Shown here: in pieces, positions 1 through 6,131 of the stretch
Numbering within the stretch: the first letter of the stretch is position 1
How the letters are laid out: every line of letters begins with the position of its first letter
NCBI GenBank assembly: GCA_019114925.1
Contig: DXEO01000100.1
Span: forward strand, 1 to 10,281
DNA length: 10,281 bases
From: Candidatus Corynebacterium faecipullorum
Lineage (GTDB): Bacteria; Actinomycetota; Actinomycetes; Mycobacteriales; Mycobacteriaceae
Direction of reading: 5' to 3'
Notes under the pieces: generated by a model
Seen by the model: the letters and a program-made list of their open reading frames with translations, nothing else
Databases searched by the model: none
Told to the model about the DNA's origin: nothing
Made by a program: the position numbers and the translations under genes

Positions 1-288
1 GATGAAGCCCACCAGGTTCAGGGCAGTGACAGCAAGGCTCGCACGCCCTTAAAGGGCGAACCCCTCCTACTGAGGCCAGACTGACGGAGAACTCGGCGAT
101 CTTAGAGACAGCACGCCCGGCGATTGGAAGATCGGTTGACGGGGATATCGATGAACGCCAGTTGCCTCCCACCCACTGGCCCCGTGCCGTGGGTGCACCC
201 ATGGCCCTTTAAGGGACAAGACGCGCTGTCCCGCTGGTTATCGTGTTCGTAGCTGCAGGAAACACCCCTACCCAGGAAAGGACTATTC
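1..288. other. Left-edge intergenic stretch, palindrome-rich
   Basis: I find no convincing complete gene in this stretch. A plus-strand frame is open from the window edge to a TGA at 82-84 and would give a hydrophilic 27-residue tail, so the first 84 bases could be the end of a gene starting upstream; there is nothing else to support it. The stretch is rich in perfect inverted repeats: CGCCCTT-A-AAGGGCG at 44-58, TGGGTGCACCCA at 190-201, CCCTTTAAGGG at 205-215 and GGGACA/TGTCCC at 213-218 and 227-232. The last three lie just upstream of the small gene at 289 and could be operator, leader or terminator structure. Confidence 0.4.
190..232. promoter_or_regulatory. Cluster of palindromes upstream of the small membrane gene
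   Basis: Three consecutive inverted repeats occupy 43 bases: a perfect 12-bp palindrome TGGGTGCACCCA (190-201), CCCTTTAAGGG (205-215) and a 6-bp stem GGGACA/TGTCCC with an 8-base loop (213-232). They end about 57 bases before the GTG start at 289. Either protein binding sites or mRNA leader hairpins would fit. No T-run follows, so a classical terminator is unlikely. The role is inferred only from position and symmetry. Confidence 0.3.
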
Positions 289-498
289 GTGACCAACCCA
301 ACAAGTGCGTGGAAGATTGCCACCGCTATTGCAGTCGTGGGCGGTTTCCTCCTGCTCATCCTGTACGTGGGTTTAAGCCGCTATTACAACGCCCAAGAGC
401 TCGACATGCTTGTCGAAGGTGCCAACGCCAACGGCCAGAACTACTCAGTGACAATCCACAACCAGCTCACCGGCAACTACTCATTCCATGCCGAATAA
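289..498 (+). CDS. Small predicted single-pass membrane protein, function unknown
   Basis: This is a 69-residue protein with a GTG start. I do not recognise its family. Residues 9-27 form one strongly hydrophobic segment (IATAIAVVGGFLLLILYVGL region) after a short polar N-terminus with one lysine. It continues into a polar tail of about 40 residues rich in Asn, Gln, Tyr and His (GANANGQNYSVTIHNQL), probably outside the cytoplasmic membrane. A good ribosome binding site, AGGAAAGGA (274-282), lies 6 bases before the GTG and supports this start over the longer overlapping frame opening at 243. The gene is alone, converging on lepA with 168 bases between the stops. The coding call rests on the RBS and on the clean membrane-plus-tail architecture. 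It could be a lineage-specific envelope protein or, less likely, a chance ORF. Confidence 0.6.
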   Translation: MTNPTSAWKIATAIAVVGGFLLLILYVGLSRYYNAQELDMLVEGANANGQNYSVTIHNQLTGNYSFHAE

Positions 499-514
499 CC
501 AAACAAGTTAATGC

Positions 515-542
515 GCAGAGCCGAGAGCCTGTTGGGCTCTGC
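515..542 (+). terminator. Possible hairpin terminator after the small membrane gene
   Basis: GCAGAGCC (515-522) pairs with GGCTCTGC (535-542) over a 12-base loop. An alternative shorter stem uses AGAGCC (524-529) with GGCTCT (535-540). It begins 16 bases after the stop codon at 498, where a terminator is expected. No run of T follows, so intrinsic termination would be weak. Confidence 0.35.
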
Positions 543-605
543 CTTCCACAGGGTTAGATCATCCAGCCCACGACGTGGGTGAACCTGCGCCAGTGCGTGG
601 GCGTG

Positions 606-641
606 GGGCCTGCCCTTTAGTACTGAAGGTTTTGTAGGCCC
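606..641. terminator. Interrupted inverted repeat downstream of lepA
   Basis: GGGCCT (606-611) and CCTT (614-617) pair with AAGG (626-629) and AGGCCC (636-641) around a TAGTACTG loop. The structure lies in the 168-base convergent gap, 26 bases beyond the lepA stop, so it could end lepA transcripts or serve both strands. The stem is imperfect and there is no clear T-run on the lepA strand, so the call is tentative. Confidence 0.25.
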
Positions 642-666
642 GATGCCATGCTAGGCAACGGTCACC

Positions 667-2514
667 CTATTCAGCGTCGGTGGACAGCGCCGCCACAAAG
701 GCCTCCTGCGGCACCGAAACGGAACCGATGGACTTCATGCGCTTTTTACCGGCCTTCTGCTTCTCCAGCAACTTGCGCTTACGCGAAATATCGCCGCCGT
801 AGCACTTAGCCAACACGTCCTTGCGCATCGCGCGGATGTTTTCACGCGCGATGATCTTCGAACCAATCGCCGCCTGGACAGGTACCTCGAATTGCTGGCG
901 TGGAATGAGCTCCTTGAGCTTCTTCGTCATCTTATTGCCGTACCACTGCGCGGAATCGCGGTGCACAATGGCGGAGAAGGCATCCACCGGATCACCGTTG
1001 AGCAGGATATCCACCTTCACCAGGTCCGCCAGCTGCTCGCCGGCTTCTTCATAGTTGAGGGAAGCGTAGCCCTTGGTACGGGACTTCAACATATCGAAGA
1101 AGTCGAAGATGATTTCACCCAGTGGCATGGTGTAGCGCAGCTCCACGCGGTCCTCAGACAGGTAGTCCATGCCGCCCATCTGTCCGCGCTTGGACTGGCA
1201 CAGCTCCATCGTCGAGCCCACGAACTCCTCAGGCACGATGATGGTCATCTTCACAATCGGCTCGTAGACCTCACGCAGCTTGCCGCCAGGCCAGTCCGAC
1301 GGGTTGTGCACCATGGACTCCTCGCCGTCCTCCGCCACCACGCGGTAGGTCACCGACGGTGCCGTGGAAATCAGGTCAAGGCCAAACTCGCGCTCCAGAC
1401 GGTCACGCGTGATTTCCATGTGCAGCAGACCCAAGAAGCCACAGCGGAAGCCGAAGCCCAGGGCAACGGAGGTCTCGGGCTCGAAGGTGAGGGAGGCGTC
1501 GTTAAGCTGCAGCTTCTCCAGCGCGTCACGCAGATCCGGGAAGTCCGCCTGGGAGATGGGGAACAAGCCGGAGTAGACCATGGGGTTGGGGTCAGCATAG
1601 CCCTTGAGCGGCTCGCTTGCGCCATTCGACGCCCACGTAATCGTGTCACCCACCTTGGTCTCACGCACGTTCTTCACGCCGGTAATCAGATAGCCCACCT
1701 CACCCGGGCCCAGCCCCTTACACTTCTGCATGGTGGGGCTGACGATGCCCACCTCCAGCAGCTCGTGGTTAGTACCCGTGGCCATCATGGTGACCTTCTG
1801 GCGCGGGGTCAGCTTGCCGTCCATCATGCGGATATAAGTCACCACGCCGCGGTAGGTGTCATAGACGGAATCAAAGACCATCGCGCGGGCCGGGGCATCC
1901 TCGCCGAACTCGGAGGTCGGCGCCGGGATAAGCTCCGCCACCTTGTCCAGCAGCTCCGGCACGCCCTTGCCGGTCTTTCCGGAAACGCGCAGCACCTCTT
2001 CCGGCTCGCAGCCGATGATGTGGGCAATCTCTAAGGCGTACTTCTCCGGATCCGCCGCGGGCAAGTCGATCTTGTTAAGGACCGGGATAATCTCCAGGTC
2101 ATTTTCCATGGCCAGGTAGAGGTTGGCCAGGGTTTGGGCCTCGATGCCTTGGGCGGCGTCGACAAGCAGGATGGCGCCCTCACAGGCTTCGAGCGCACGG
2201 GAAACCTCGTAGGTGAAGTCCACGTGACCAGGGGTGTCGATCATCTGCATGACAATCTCCTGTCCCTCGAACTCACCGGAGCGAGGAATCCAGGGCAGGC
2301 GCACGTTCTGCGCCTTAATGGTAATACCGCGCTCACGCTCGATATCCATGTTGTCGAGGTATTGGTCGCGCATATCGCGCTCCTCCACCACCTGCGACAA
2401 CTGCAGGATGCGATCAGCCAGCGTCGACTTACCGTGGTCGATGTGGGCGATAATGCAAAAGTTTCGGATCTTGGACGGATCCGTAAACGTAGTGGCCGCG
2501 AAGTTTGTAGACAT
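667..2514 (-). CDS. lepA: Elongation factor 4 (LepA), ribosome-associated GTPase
   Basis: A 615-residue protein of normal length for LepA/EF-4, a translational GTPase that acts on 70S ribosomes. It was first described as a back-translocase and is also linked to 30S assembly and initiation. The G-domain signatures are all present: P-loop AHIDHGKST (23-31), switch I RGIT (62-65), DTPGH (93-97), NKID (147-150) and SGKTG (178-182). Domain II, the EF-G-like alpha/beta domains and the LepA-specific C-terminal domain follow, with the diagnostic basic GKKRMKSIGSVSVPQEAF stretch near the end. The start is ATG at 2514-2512. There is no Shine-Dalgarno, but TATTCT (complement of 2521-2526) ends 6 bases before the ATG, which points to a leaderless mRNA. 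It is divergent from the PemK-fold gene. Shadow frames on the opposite strand are long because of high GC. Confidence 0.98.
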   Translation of the reverse strand: MSTNFAATTFTDPSKIRNFCIIAHIDHGKSTLADRILQLSQVVEERDMRDQYLDNMDIERERGITIKAQNVRLPWIPRSGEFEGQEIVMQMIDTPGHVDFTYEVSRALEACEGAILLVDAAQGIEAQTLANLYLAMENDLEIIPVLNKIDLPAADPEKYALEIAHIIGCEPEEVLRVSGKTGKGVPELLDKVAELIPAPTSEFGEDAPARAMVFDSVYDTYRGVVTYIRMMDGKLTPRQKVTMMATGTNHELLEVGIVSPTMQKCKGLGPGEVGYLITGVKNVRETKVGDTITWASNGASEPLKGYADPNPMVYSGLFPISQADFPDLRDALEKLQLNDASLTFEPETSVALGFGFRCGFLGLLHMEITRDRLEREFGLDLISTAPSVTYRVVAEDGEESMVHNPSDWPGGKLREVYEPIVKMTIIVPEEFVGSTMELCQSKRGQMGGMDYLSEDRVELRYTMPLGEIIFDFFDMLKSRTKGYASLNYEEAGEQLADLVKVDILLNGDPVDAFSAIVHRDSAQWYGNKMTKKLKELIPRQQFEVPVQAAIGSKIIARENIRAMRKDVLAKCYGGDISRKRKLLEKQKAGKKRMKSIGSVSVPQEAFVAALSTDAE

Positions 2515-2538
2515 GTGTTTAGAATAGACGACATGTCT
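2509..2538. promoter_or_regulatory. Overlapping divergent leaderless promoters of lepA and the PemK-fold gene, inside an 8-bp inverted repeat
   Basis: Only 18 bases (2515-2532) separate the two start codons. On the plus strand TAGAAT (2520-2525), a perfect TANANT -10, ends 7 bases before ATG 2533. On the minus strand TATTCT (complement of 2521-2526) ends 6 bases before the lepA ATG. The two hexamers share five base pairs, so RNA polymerase cannot open both at once. Neither gene has a Shine-Dalgarno, which fits leaderless transcripts starting at or near the A of each ATG. The flanks AGACATGT (2509-2516) and ACATGTCT (2531-2538) are perfect inverted repeats that contain both start codons. Recognisable -35 boxes are weak, as is common in corynebacteria. 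Confidence 0.6.
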
Positions 2539-3054
2539 AGGTTGGCACGCATTCTCGGTATCGGAGGCCCTGAGCCTGTCGACGTCGGTCTCGAGCGCAT
2601 CACCGAAGGCCTAGGACTAAACCAGAATGATTCCGTGACGGAACCACGCAAAGCCGCCGACATTCGCGTCGAAGGTGCCGAGGCCCACCCGCGCAGCGTC
2701 TTCTTCACCCCCGACATGGACGGGCAGGCGGACTCCGGGGAAGTCGTGTGGGTATGGGCGCCCTCGGATGGCAAACAGTCCCCGCCGCGCGAGCGAGCCG
2801 TGCTGATTGTTTCGCGCACGCGCACCACCGTGCTGGGCCTGCTCATCTCCTCCAACCCGGGCCACGCCAACAAGGAGGAATGGCTCGATATCGGCACCGG
2901 AGAATGGGATGAATCCGGCCGGCAATGCTGGGTGCGGATCGACCGCGTGCTGGAAATCTCCGAGGAACAATGCCGCCGCCAGGGCACTCTTTTCCCGGAG
3001 CGACGCTTCGAACGCATTGCCAACCGGCTGCGCTCGCGTTATCACTGGGCCTGA
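2533..3054 (+). CDS. PemK/MazF-fold family protein, orphan (no antitoxin adjacent)
   Basis: This 173-residue protein has a PemK/MazF-like core after a 60-residue N-terminal extension. Visible motifs are GEVVWVWAP (69-77), ERAVLIVSR (87-95), the strand LGLLISS (101-107), W117 in EEWLDIG and VRIDRVLEIS (134-143), followed by a C-terminal helix FERIANRLRSRYHW. These match the GDIVWV...RPVLVIS...LDRVL pattern of MazF-type endoribonucleases; R88 and S106/S107 are at the places where active-site Arg and Ser/Thr are expected. No antitoxin gene lies beside it. The same neighbourship with lepA is known in M. tuberculosis (Rv2405/Rv2404c), suggesting an old housekeeping role rather than a mobile toxin. 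Start at 2533 is chosen because of the TAGAAT box 7 bases upstream; the open frame extends back to 2134 but there it is the lepA antisense. Fold assignment is good, activity unproven. Confidence 0.8.
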   Translation: MSRLARILGIGGPEPVDVGLERITEGLGLNQNDSVTEPRKAADIRVEGAEAHPRSVFFTPDMDGQADSGEVVWVWAPSDGKQSPPRERAVLIVSRTRTTVLGLLISSNPGHANKEEWLDIGTGEWDESGRQCWVRIDRVLEISEEQCRRQGTLFPERRFERIANRLRSRYHWA

Positions 3055-3055
3055 T

Positions 3056-3085
3056 TTGGGGATTCGGCCCGCTCCCTGCTAAATT
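3056..3085 (+). promoter_or_regulatory. Candidate rpsT promoter
   Basis: TTGGGG (3056-3061) as -35, an 18-base spacer, and TAAATT (3080-3085) as a TANANT -10, beginning immediately after the stop of the preceding gene. It would start transcription near 3092 and leave a leader of about 80 bases before rpsT. It is the only plausible promoter seen for rpsT and, by context, for the two restriction-modification genes behind it. Confidence 0.5.
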
Positions 3086-3107
3086 TTCTGGGATGCCGGG
3101 GCACGCT

Positions 3108-3131
3108 GGCGGTCAGGACCTTGGGTCCGCC
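3108..3131 (+). promoter_or_regulatory. Hairpin in the rpsT mRNA leader
   Basis: GGACC (3116-3120) pairs with GGTCC (3124-3128) over a TTG loop, extended after an internal bulge by GGC (3108-3110) with GCC (3129-3131). It lies in the predicted leader about 41 bases before the ATG. S20 is autoregulated in Escherichia coli, but I know of no described actinobacterial S20 leader element. A structural or regulatory role here is inference. Confidence 0.3.
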
Positions 3132-3172
3132 TTCCTCGGTTGCACATTCCTACGACTCTAAGAGGTATAACG

Positions 3173-3436
3173 ATGGCAAACATCAAGTCCAAGCAGAAGC
3201 GCATCCTGACCAACGAGAAGTCTCGTCAGCGCAACAAGTCCGTACGCTCCGCCGTGCGCACCGAGATCCGCAAGTTCCGTGAGGCCGTCGCCGCTGGCGA
3301 CAAGGCTGCAGCCGAGAAGCAGCTGCGCGTTGCCTCCCGCGCACTGGACAAGTCCGTGTCTAAGGGCGTCTTCCACCGCAACACTGCGGCTAACAAGAAG
3401 TCTGGCATGGCCACCGCCTTCAACAAGATGGCCTAA
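3173..3436 (+). CDS. rpsT: 30S ribosomal protein S20
   Basis: An 87-residue basic protein, standard length for bacterial S20, which binds 16S rRNA in the small subunit. The N-terminus MANIKSKQKRI, the NKSVRSAVRT segment, and the GVFHRNTAANKKS motif near the C-terminus are diagnostic. The start is ATG 3173: AAGAGG (3160-3165) lies 7 bases upstream, and the family begins MANIKS; the open frame reaching back to 3140 is not the real start. The gene has its own promoter about 90 bases upstream. Its TAA stop (3434-3436) directly abuts the ATG of a DNA methyltransferase gene, an unusual neighbour that leaves no room for an rpsT terminator. In M. tuberculosis and related genomes rpsT sits beside holA on the opposite strand, so the intervening genes look like an insertion. 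Confidence 0.97.
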   Translation: MANIKSKQKRILTNEKSRQRNKSVRSAVRTEIRKFREAVAAGDKAAAEKQLRVASRALDKSVSKGVFHRNTAANKKSGMATAFNKMA

Positions 3437-4246
3437 ATGAAGCCGCTCCTGAAGTGGGTGGGGGGAAAGCGCCAACTGCTGCCCGTTATCCACTCCGTGC
3501 TGCCCGAGAGCTTCGACACTTATGTCGAACCTTTCTTGGGCGGCGGAGCGGTTCTTTTTTCTTTGGCGCCCGAACGCGCCCGGGTCAATGACCTGAACAC
3601 CGAACTCATCACCGTCTACGAGGTGGTCCGCGATAACGTGGACGAGCTCATCGCCCTTTTGCAGGGCTATCCGAATGACTCGGATTTCTTCTACGAGATG
3701 CGCGCCCGCGACCGTGAACCGGGTTTTGCGCACTTAAGCCCCGTCGAACGTGCTGCCCGCACGATTTATTTGAATAAGACCTGCTACAACGGTCTTTACC
3801 GGGTGAATAACGCTGGCCAGTTCAACGCCCCGTTTGGCCGCTATGCCAACCCGAAGATTTGCGATGAACCCAATCTGCGCGCGGTTTCGGAGTACCTGTC
3901 TACCCACGACGTGACGTTTTATAACGGCGACTACGCCGCGGTGGAGGCCAACGAGGGGGATTTCGTTTACTTCGATCCGCCCTATGATCCGGTCAACCCC
4001 ACGAGCAATTTCACCGGCTACCAGTCGGGTGGCTTTGGCCGCGCGGACCAGATTCGGCTGAAGGAAACCTGCGATGCCTTGGATGCGCGTGGGGTGAAGT
4101 TCCTGCTGTCGAATTCCGCGACGGACTTCATCAAGGAGTTATACGCGGATTACCACATCGACATCGTAGGCGCCACGCGCGCGGTGAATTCCGTGGCCTC
4201 GAGGCGTGGCAAGGTCGATGAGGTGCTCGTGCGCAATTATGCTTAA
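3437..4246 (+). CDS. D12-class (Dam/DpnIIA-type) adenine-N6 DNA methyltransferase
   Basis: A 269-residue type II modification enzyme that transfers a methyl group from S-adenosylmethionine to adenine in its target site, protecting it from the nuclease encoded next. The alpha-class order is clear: KWVGGK (6-11), the AdoMet motif EPFLGGGAV (31-39), the D12 block YLNKTCYNGL...FNAPFGRY (111-136), the catalytic DPPY (180-183), FGRADQIRL (200-208) and the C-terminal RAVNSVASRRGKVDEVLVRNY. Relatives include Dam (GATC), M.DpnIIA (GATC) and M.EcoRV (GATATC), so an adenine in a short palindrome is likely, but the specificity cannot be read from sequence. GATC is common in this window. The ATG follows the rpsT TAA directly without its own Shine-Dalgarno, suggesting reinitiation and co-transcription. 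The segment around 3762-3779 uses AT-rich codons, compatible with horizontal acquisition. Confidence 0.93.
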   Translation: MKPLLKWVGGKRQLLPVIHSVLPESFDTYVEPFLGGGAVLFSLAPERARVNDLNTELITVYEVVRDNVDELIALLQGYPNDSDFFYEMRARDREPGFAHLSPVERAARTIYLNKTCYNGLYRVNNAGQFNAPFGRYANPKICDEPNLRAVSEYLSTHDVTFYNGDYAAVEANEGDFVYFDPPYDPVNPTSNFTGYQSGGFGRADQIRLKETCDALDARGVKFLLSNSATDFIKELYADYHIDIVGATRAVNSVASRRGKVDEVLVRNYA

Positions 4247-5417
4247 CGACGCCGCCTGGGACCTCGTCTACCCCCACATCGCCGCCGACATCGCGGACCA
4301 GGGCTTCGCGATACTGCCCGCTACGAAACTCAAGGAGCTATCGGGCCGAGAGCCTCGGTTGATGGCCAAGCATGACTTTTCGGCGGCGCGCCCCGAGGTC
4401 TTTCGAGAGCACGGGTTGTCCATGCTGCCGATTCGCCGCGATGCCTATCTGATTGGCCGCTTTGACCTGTACCAGCCTTTCCCGGAGCAGGCTGGGCCGC
4501 TGAAGTCGATGCCGGTTCCGCGGCACATCCAGTCCATTGACTTCGAGAACCTAACCTCGGAGGCAGCAGCACTCACCGCGGCGAGCTTAAGCGGCATGCT
4601 CGATGATTTCCTGGGCGGTGAGTTGGTGCCGACGGTCAGCGGGCGCATGTCGACGCTCACGCTTCCCATGCGTATCGGCGGGCGCGACATGGTGGTGGAC
4701 CGCGCCCAGATGGAGATCGATGCCGGCTTCGAATCCGCCGAGCACCTCGTGCTCGTGGAGGCGAAGAACCACCTCTCCCCCGACTTCAACATCCGCCAGC
4801 TTTATTTCCCATTCCGCCGCTTCTCGCTGGCCTTGGAGAAGAACGTCGTGCCGGTGTATCTGGTGTATTCTAACGGCATCTTCCACTTCTACCGCTACGC
4901 GTTTAGGCAGCCGGAGGACTTCCGCAGCATCGAGCTGGTCAGCGCGGCACGCTATGTGTTGGGCGAATCTGGTGTGACTGAGACGACGGTGCGCGCGGTG
5001 TTGGCGCGCACACAGGTCGAGGGCACGCGTGTTCCTTTCCCCCAGGCGGACTCCTTTGCGCGGGTCATCAGCCTGCTGGAGAACCCAGTGGCCAAAGCGG
5101 AGATGCCCGAGGAATTCGGATTTACCCCGCGCCAGGCTGATTACTACGCCAACGCCGCCCGTTACTTAGGCCTAACCAAGCTCAGCGGCACGCGCGATGA
5201 GCGCAACCTCACCCTCATCGGGGCGCTGGCCTCCCGCCCGGTGTTCCGGGACATGGTGCAGCACGTCGTAGATACCCGGCGAGCAGTGAATAAAGAAGAG
5301 GCAATGGTTTTCATGCACGCGGCCAATCTAGGCCTGGGTGATACGACCCTGCGCCGCCGTTCCCGCACGGTTGCGGCGTGGTCACAGTGGCTGGCGGAGC
5401 TCCTCGAACAGCCTTAG
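4239..5417 (+). CDS. Probable type II restriction endonuclease, PD-(D/E)XK fold
   Basis: A 392-residue protein paired with the methyltransferase. Its start ATG 4239 overlaps the methyltransferase stop by 8 bases; a GTG at 4206 is in frame but would add a Cys/Arg-rich run lacking family character. The likely catalytic core is MEIDAGFE (158-165) followed by LVLVEAKNH (170-178): D161, E174 and K176 fit the D...ExK active site. LYFPFRRF and VPVYLVYSNGIFHFYRY strands follow, as in a nuclease core. The C-terminal part contains FGFTPRQADYYANAARYLGL (294-313) and TLRRRSRTVAAWSQWL (370-385), which look like a winged-helix-type DNA-binding or accessory domain. I do not recognise a named enzyme. Its identity as a restriction enzyme rests on the ExK motif and on genetic coupling to the methyltransferase. 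There is no controller gene, so timing of expression probably depends on the overlap. Confidence 0.82.
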   Translation: MLNDAAWDLVYPHIAADIADQGFAILPATKLKELSGREPRLMAKHDFSAARPEVFREHGLSMLPIRRDAYLIGRFDLYQPFPEQAGPLKSMPVPRHIQSIDFENLTSEAAALTAASLSGMLDDFLGGELVPTVSGRMSTLTLPMRIGGRDMVVDRAQMEIDAGFESAEHLVLVEAKNHLSPDFNIRQLYFPFRRFSLALEKNVVPVYLVYSNGIFHFYRYAFRQPEDFRSIELVSAARYVLGESGVTETTVRAVLARTQVEGTRVPFPQADSFARVISLLENPVAKAEMPEEFGFTPRQADYYANAARYLGLTKLSGTRDERNLTLIGALASRPVFRDMVQHVVDTRRAVNKEEAMVFMHAANLGLGDTTLRRRSRTVAAWSQWLAELLEQP

Positions 5418-5453
5418 GCCGCAGCGCGGCGGCGCCAGCGCCAAAGACGCTGG
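5418..5453. terminator. GC-rich hairpins between the convergent nuclease and exporter genes
   Basis: Two stems follow the nuclease stop: GCCGC/GCGGC (5418-5422 with 5426-5430) and CCAGCG/CGCTGG (5435-5440 with 5448-5453, loop CCAAAGA). The second can be read on either strand and so could end both convergent transcripts. Neither strand shows a good T-run. A 9-bp direct repeat GGCGGAACT (5458-5466 and 5473-5481) lies next to it, of unknown meaning. Confidence 0.4.
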
Positions 5454-5489
5454 GCGGGGCGGAACTACGCTAGGCGGAACTGGGGCGGG

Positions 5490-6131
5490 TTAGGTGGCTT
5501 GGATGCCGGCCCACACCAGGGCGCAGCCAGCCACCACGAAGAAAACGCCGGAGGCGATGTCAATCCACGGCCCTGCGGCGAGAAGGCGGCGGCGAATCGC
5601 GCGCGTAGAAATCACCGTCGAGAGGAAAACGAAGAGCAGGTAGCTCGACAGCGACAAGCTCAGCACCAGCGCCACCGATACCCACACCGGCGGGTGCGGC
5701 GGCAGCAGCGGAGCGACCATAGCGGCGAGGAAGAGCACGATCTTCGGGTTGGACAGGTTAGTGGCCAAACCCGTGCGGAAAACCTTGCCCACCGAGCCCA
5801 AGCGAGCGGCCGCCTCTTCCTCATCGACGGGCGGATGCTTGCGCAGCTCCAACCCAGAGCGAATAGACAGCACGCCCATGAACACGAGGAAGCATCCACC
5901 AATCACCTGAATCAGGGAGAGGACACCGGGGAAGGCGGTGAGCAGGGCGGCCGCGCCGAACACGGTCAGGGTGCACCAGAACAGCACGCCTACCTGGATG
6001 CCCGTCGCCGCCGCAATGGCGTGGCGGCGCGAGCGCGTGGCATAGCGCGTGACCAGGACGATGTCGGGGCCGGGCGCTGCCGCACCGACGAGGTTCATCA
6101 GGAGGATGGCCGCAAACGCGGACCAGCTCAT
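5490..6131 (-). CDS. LysE/RhtB family amino-acid exporter
   Basis: A 213-residue integral membrane protein of the usual length for the LysE/RhtB superfamily, which exports amino acids such as homoserine, threonine or lysine using the proton gradient. The N-terminal GAAAPGPDIVLVTRYA (16-31) carries the family PGPD motif, ATGIQVGV (41-49) follows, and NLSNPKIVLF (125-134) is the typical second-half signature. About six hydrophobic segments are visible, near residues 4-26, 40-64, 70-90, 120-141, 148-175 and 187-208. A charged loop rich in Glu and Arg lies near 95-118. The substrate cannot be predicted. The ATG (6131-6129) overlaps the stop of the ankyrin gene in ATGA, so its translation is probably coupled. 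It is the last gene of the comEA-comEC-holA unit and converges on the nuclease gene. Confidence 0.92.
   Translation of the reverse strand: MSWSAFAAILLMNLVGAAAPGPDIVLVTRYATRSRRHAIAAATGIQVGVLFWCTLTVFGAAALLTAFPGVLSLIQVIGGCFLVFMGVLSIRSGLELRKHPPVDEEEAAARLGSVGKVFRTGLATNLSNPKIVLFLAAMVAPLLPPHPPVWVSVALVLSLSLSSYLLFVFLSTVISTRAIRRRLLAAGPWIDIASGVFFVVAGCALVWAGIQAT

Noticed and set aside
1..84. Open plus-strand frame from the window edge ending at TGA 82-84, and a short hydrophobic minus-strand frame over 1-42
   Set aside because: Either could be the edge of a neighbouring gene, but only a few codons are visible and no RBS, motif or overlap distinguishes them.
892..2034. Long 380-residue plus-strand open frame opposite lepA
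   Set aside because: It lies wholly antisense to the clear lepA coding sequence and has the His/Arg/Leu-rich composition typical of a high-GC shadow frame.
2134..2532. N-terminal extension of the PemK-fold frame back to 2134
   Set aside because: This part is antisense to lepA; the TAGAAT box 7 bases before ATG 2533 and the family core support the short start.
3437..4246. Assigning GATC as the site of the methyltransferase
   Set aside because: D12 enzymes recognise several sites; GATC occurs often in this window, and no specificity-determining residue can be read with confidence.
5458..5481. Two copies of GGCGGAACT as a possible attachment site or iteron
   Set aside because: Only 9 bases, two copies in a GC-rich convergent gap; no third copy or associated recombinase seen.
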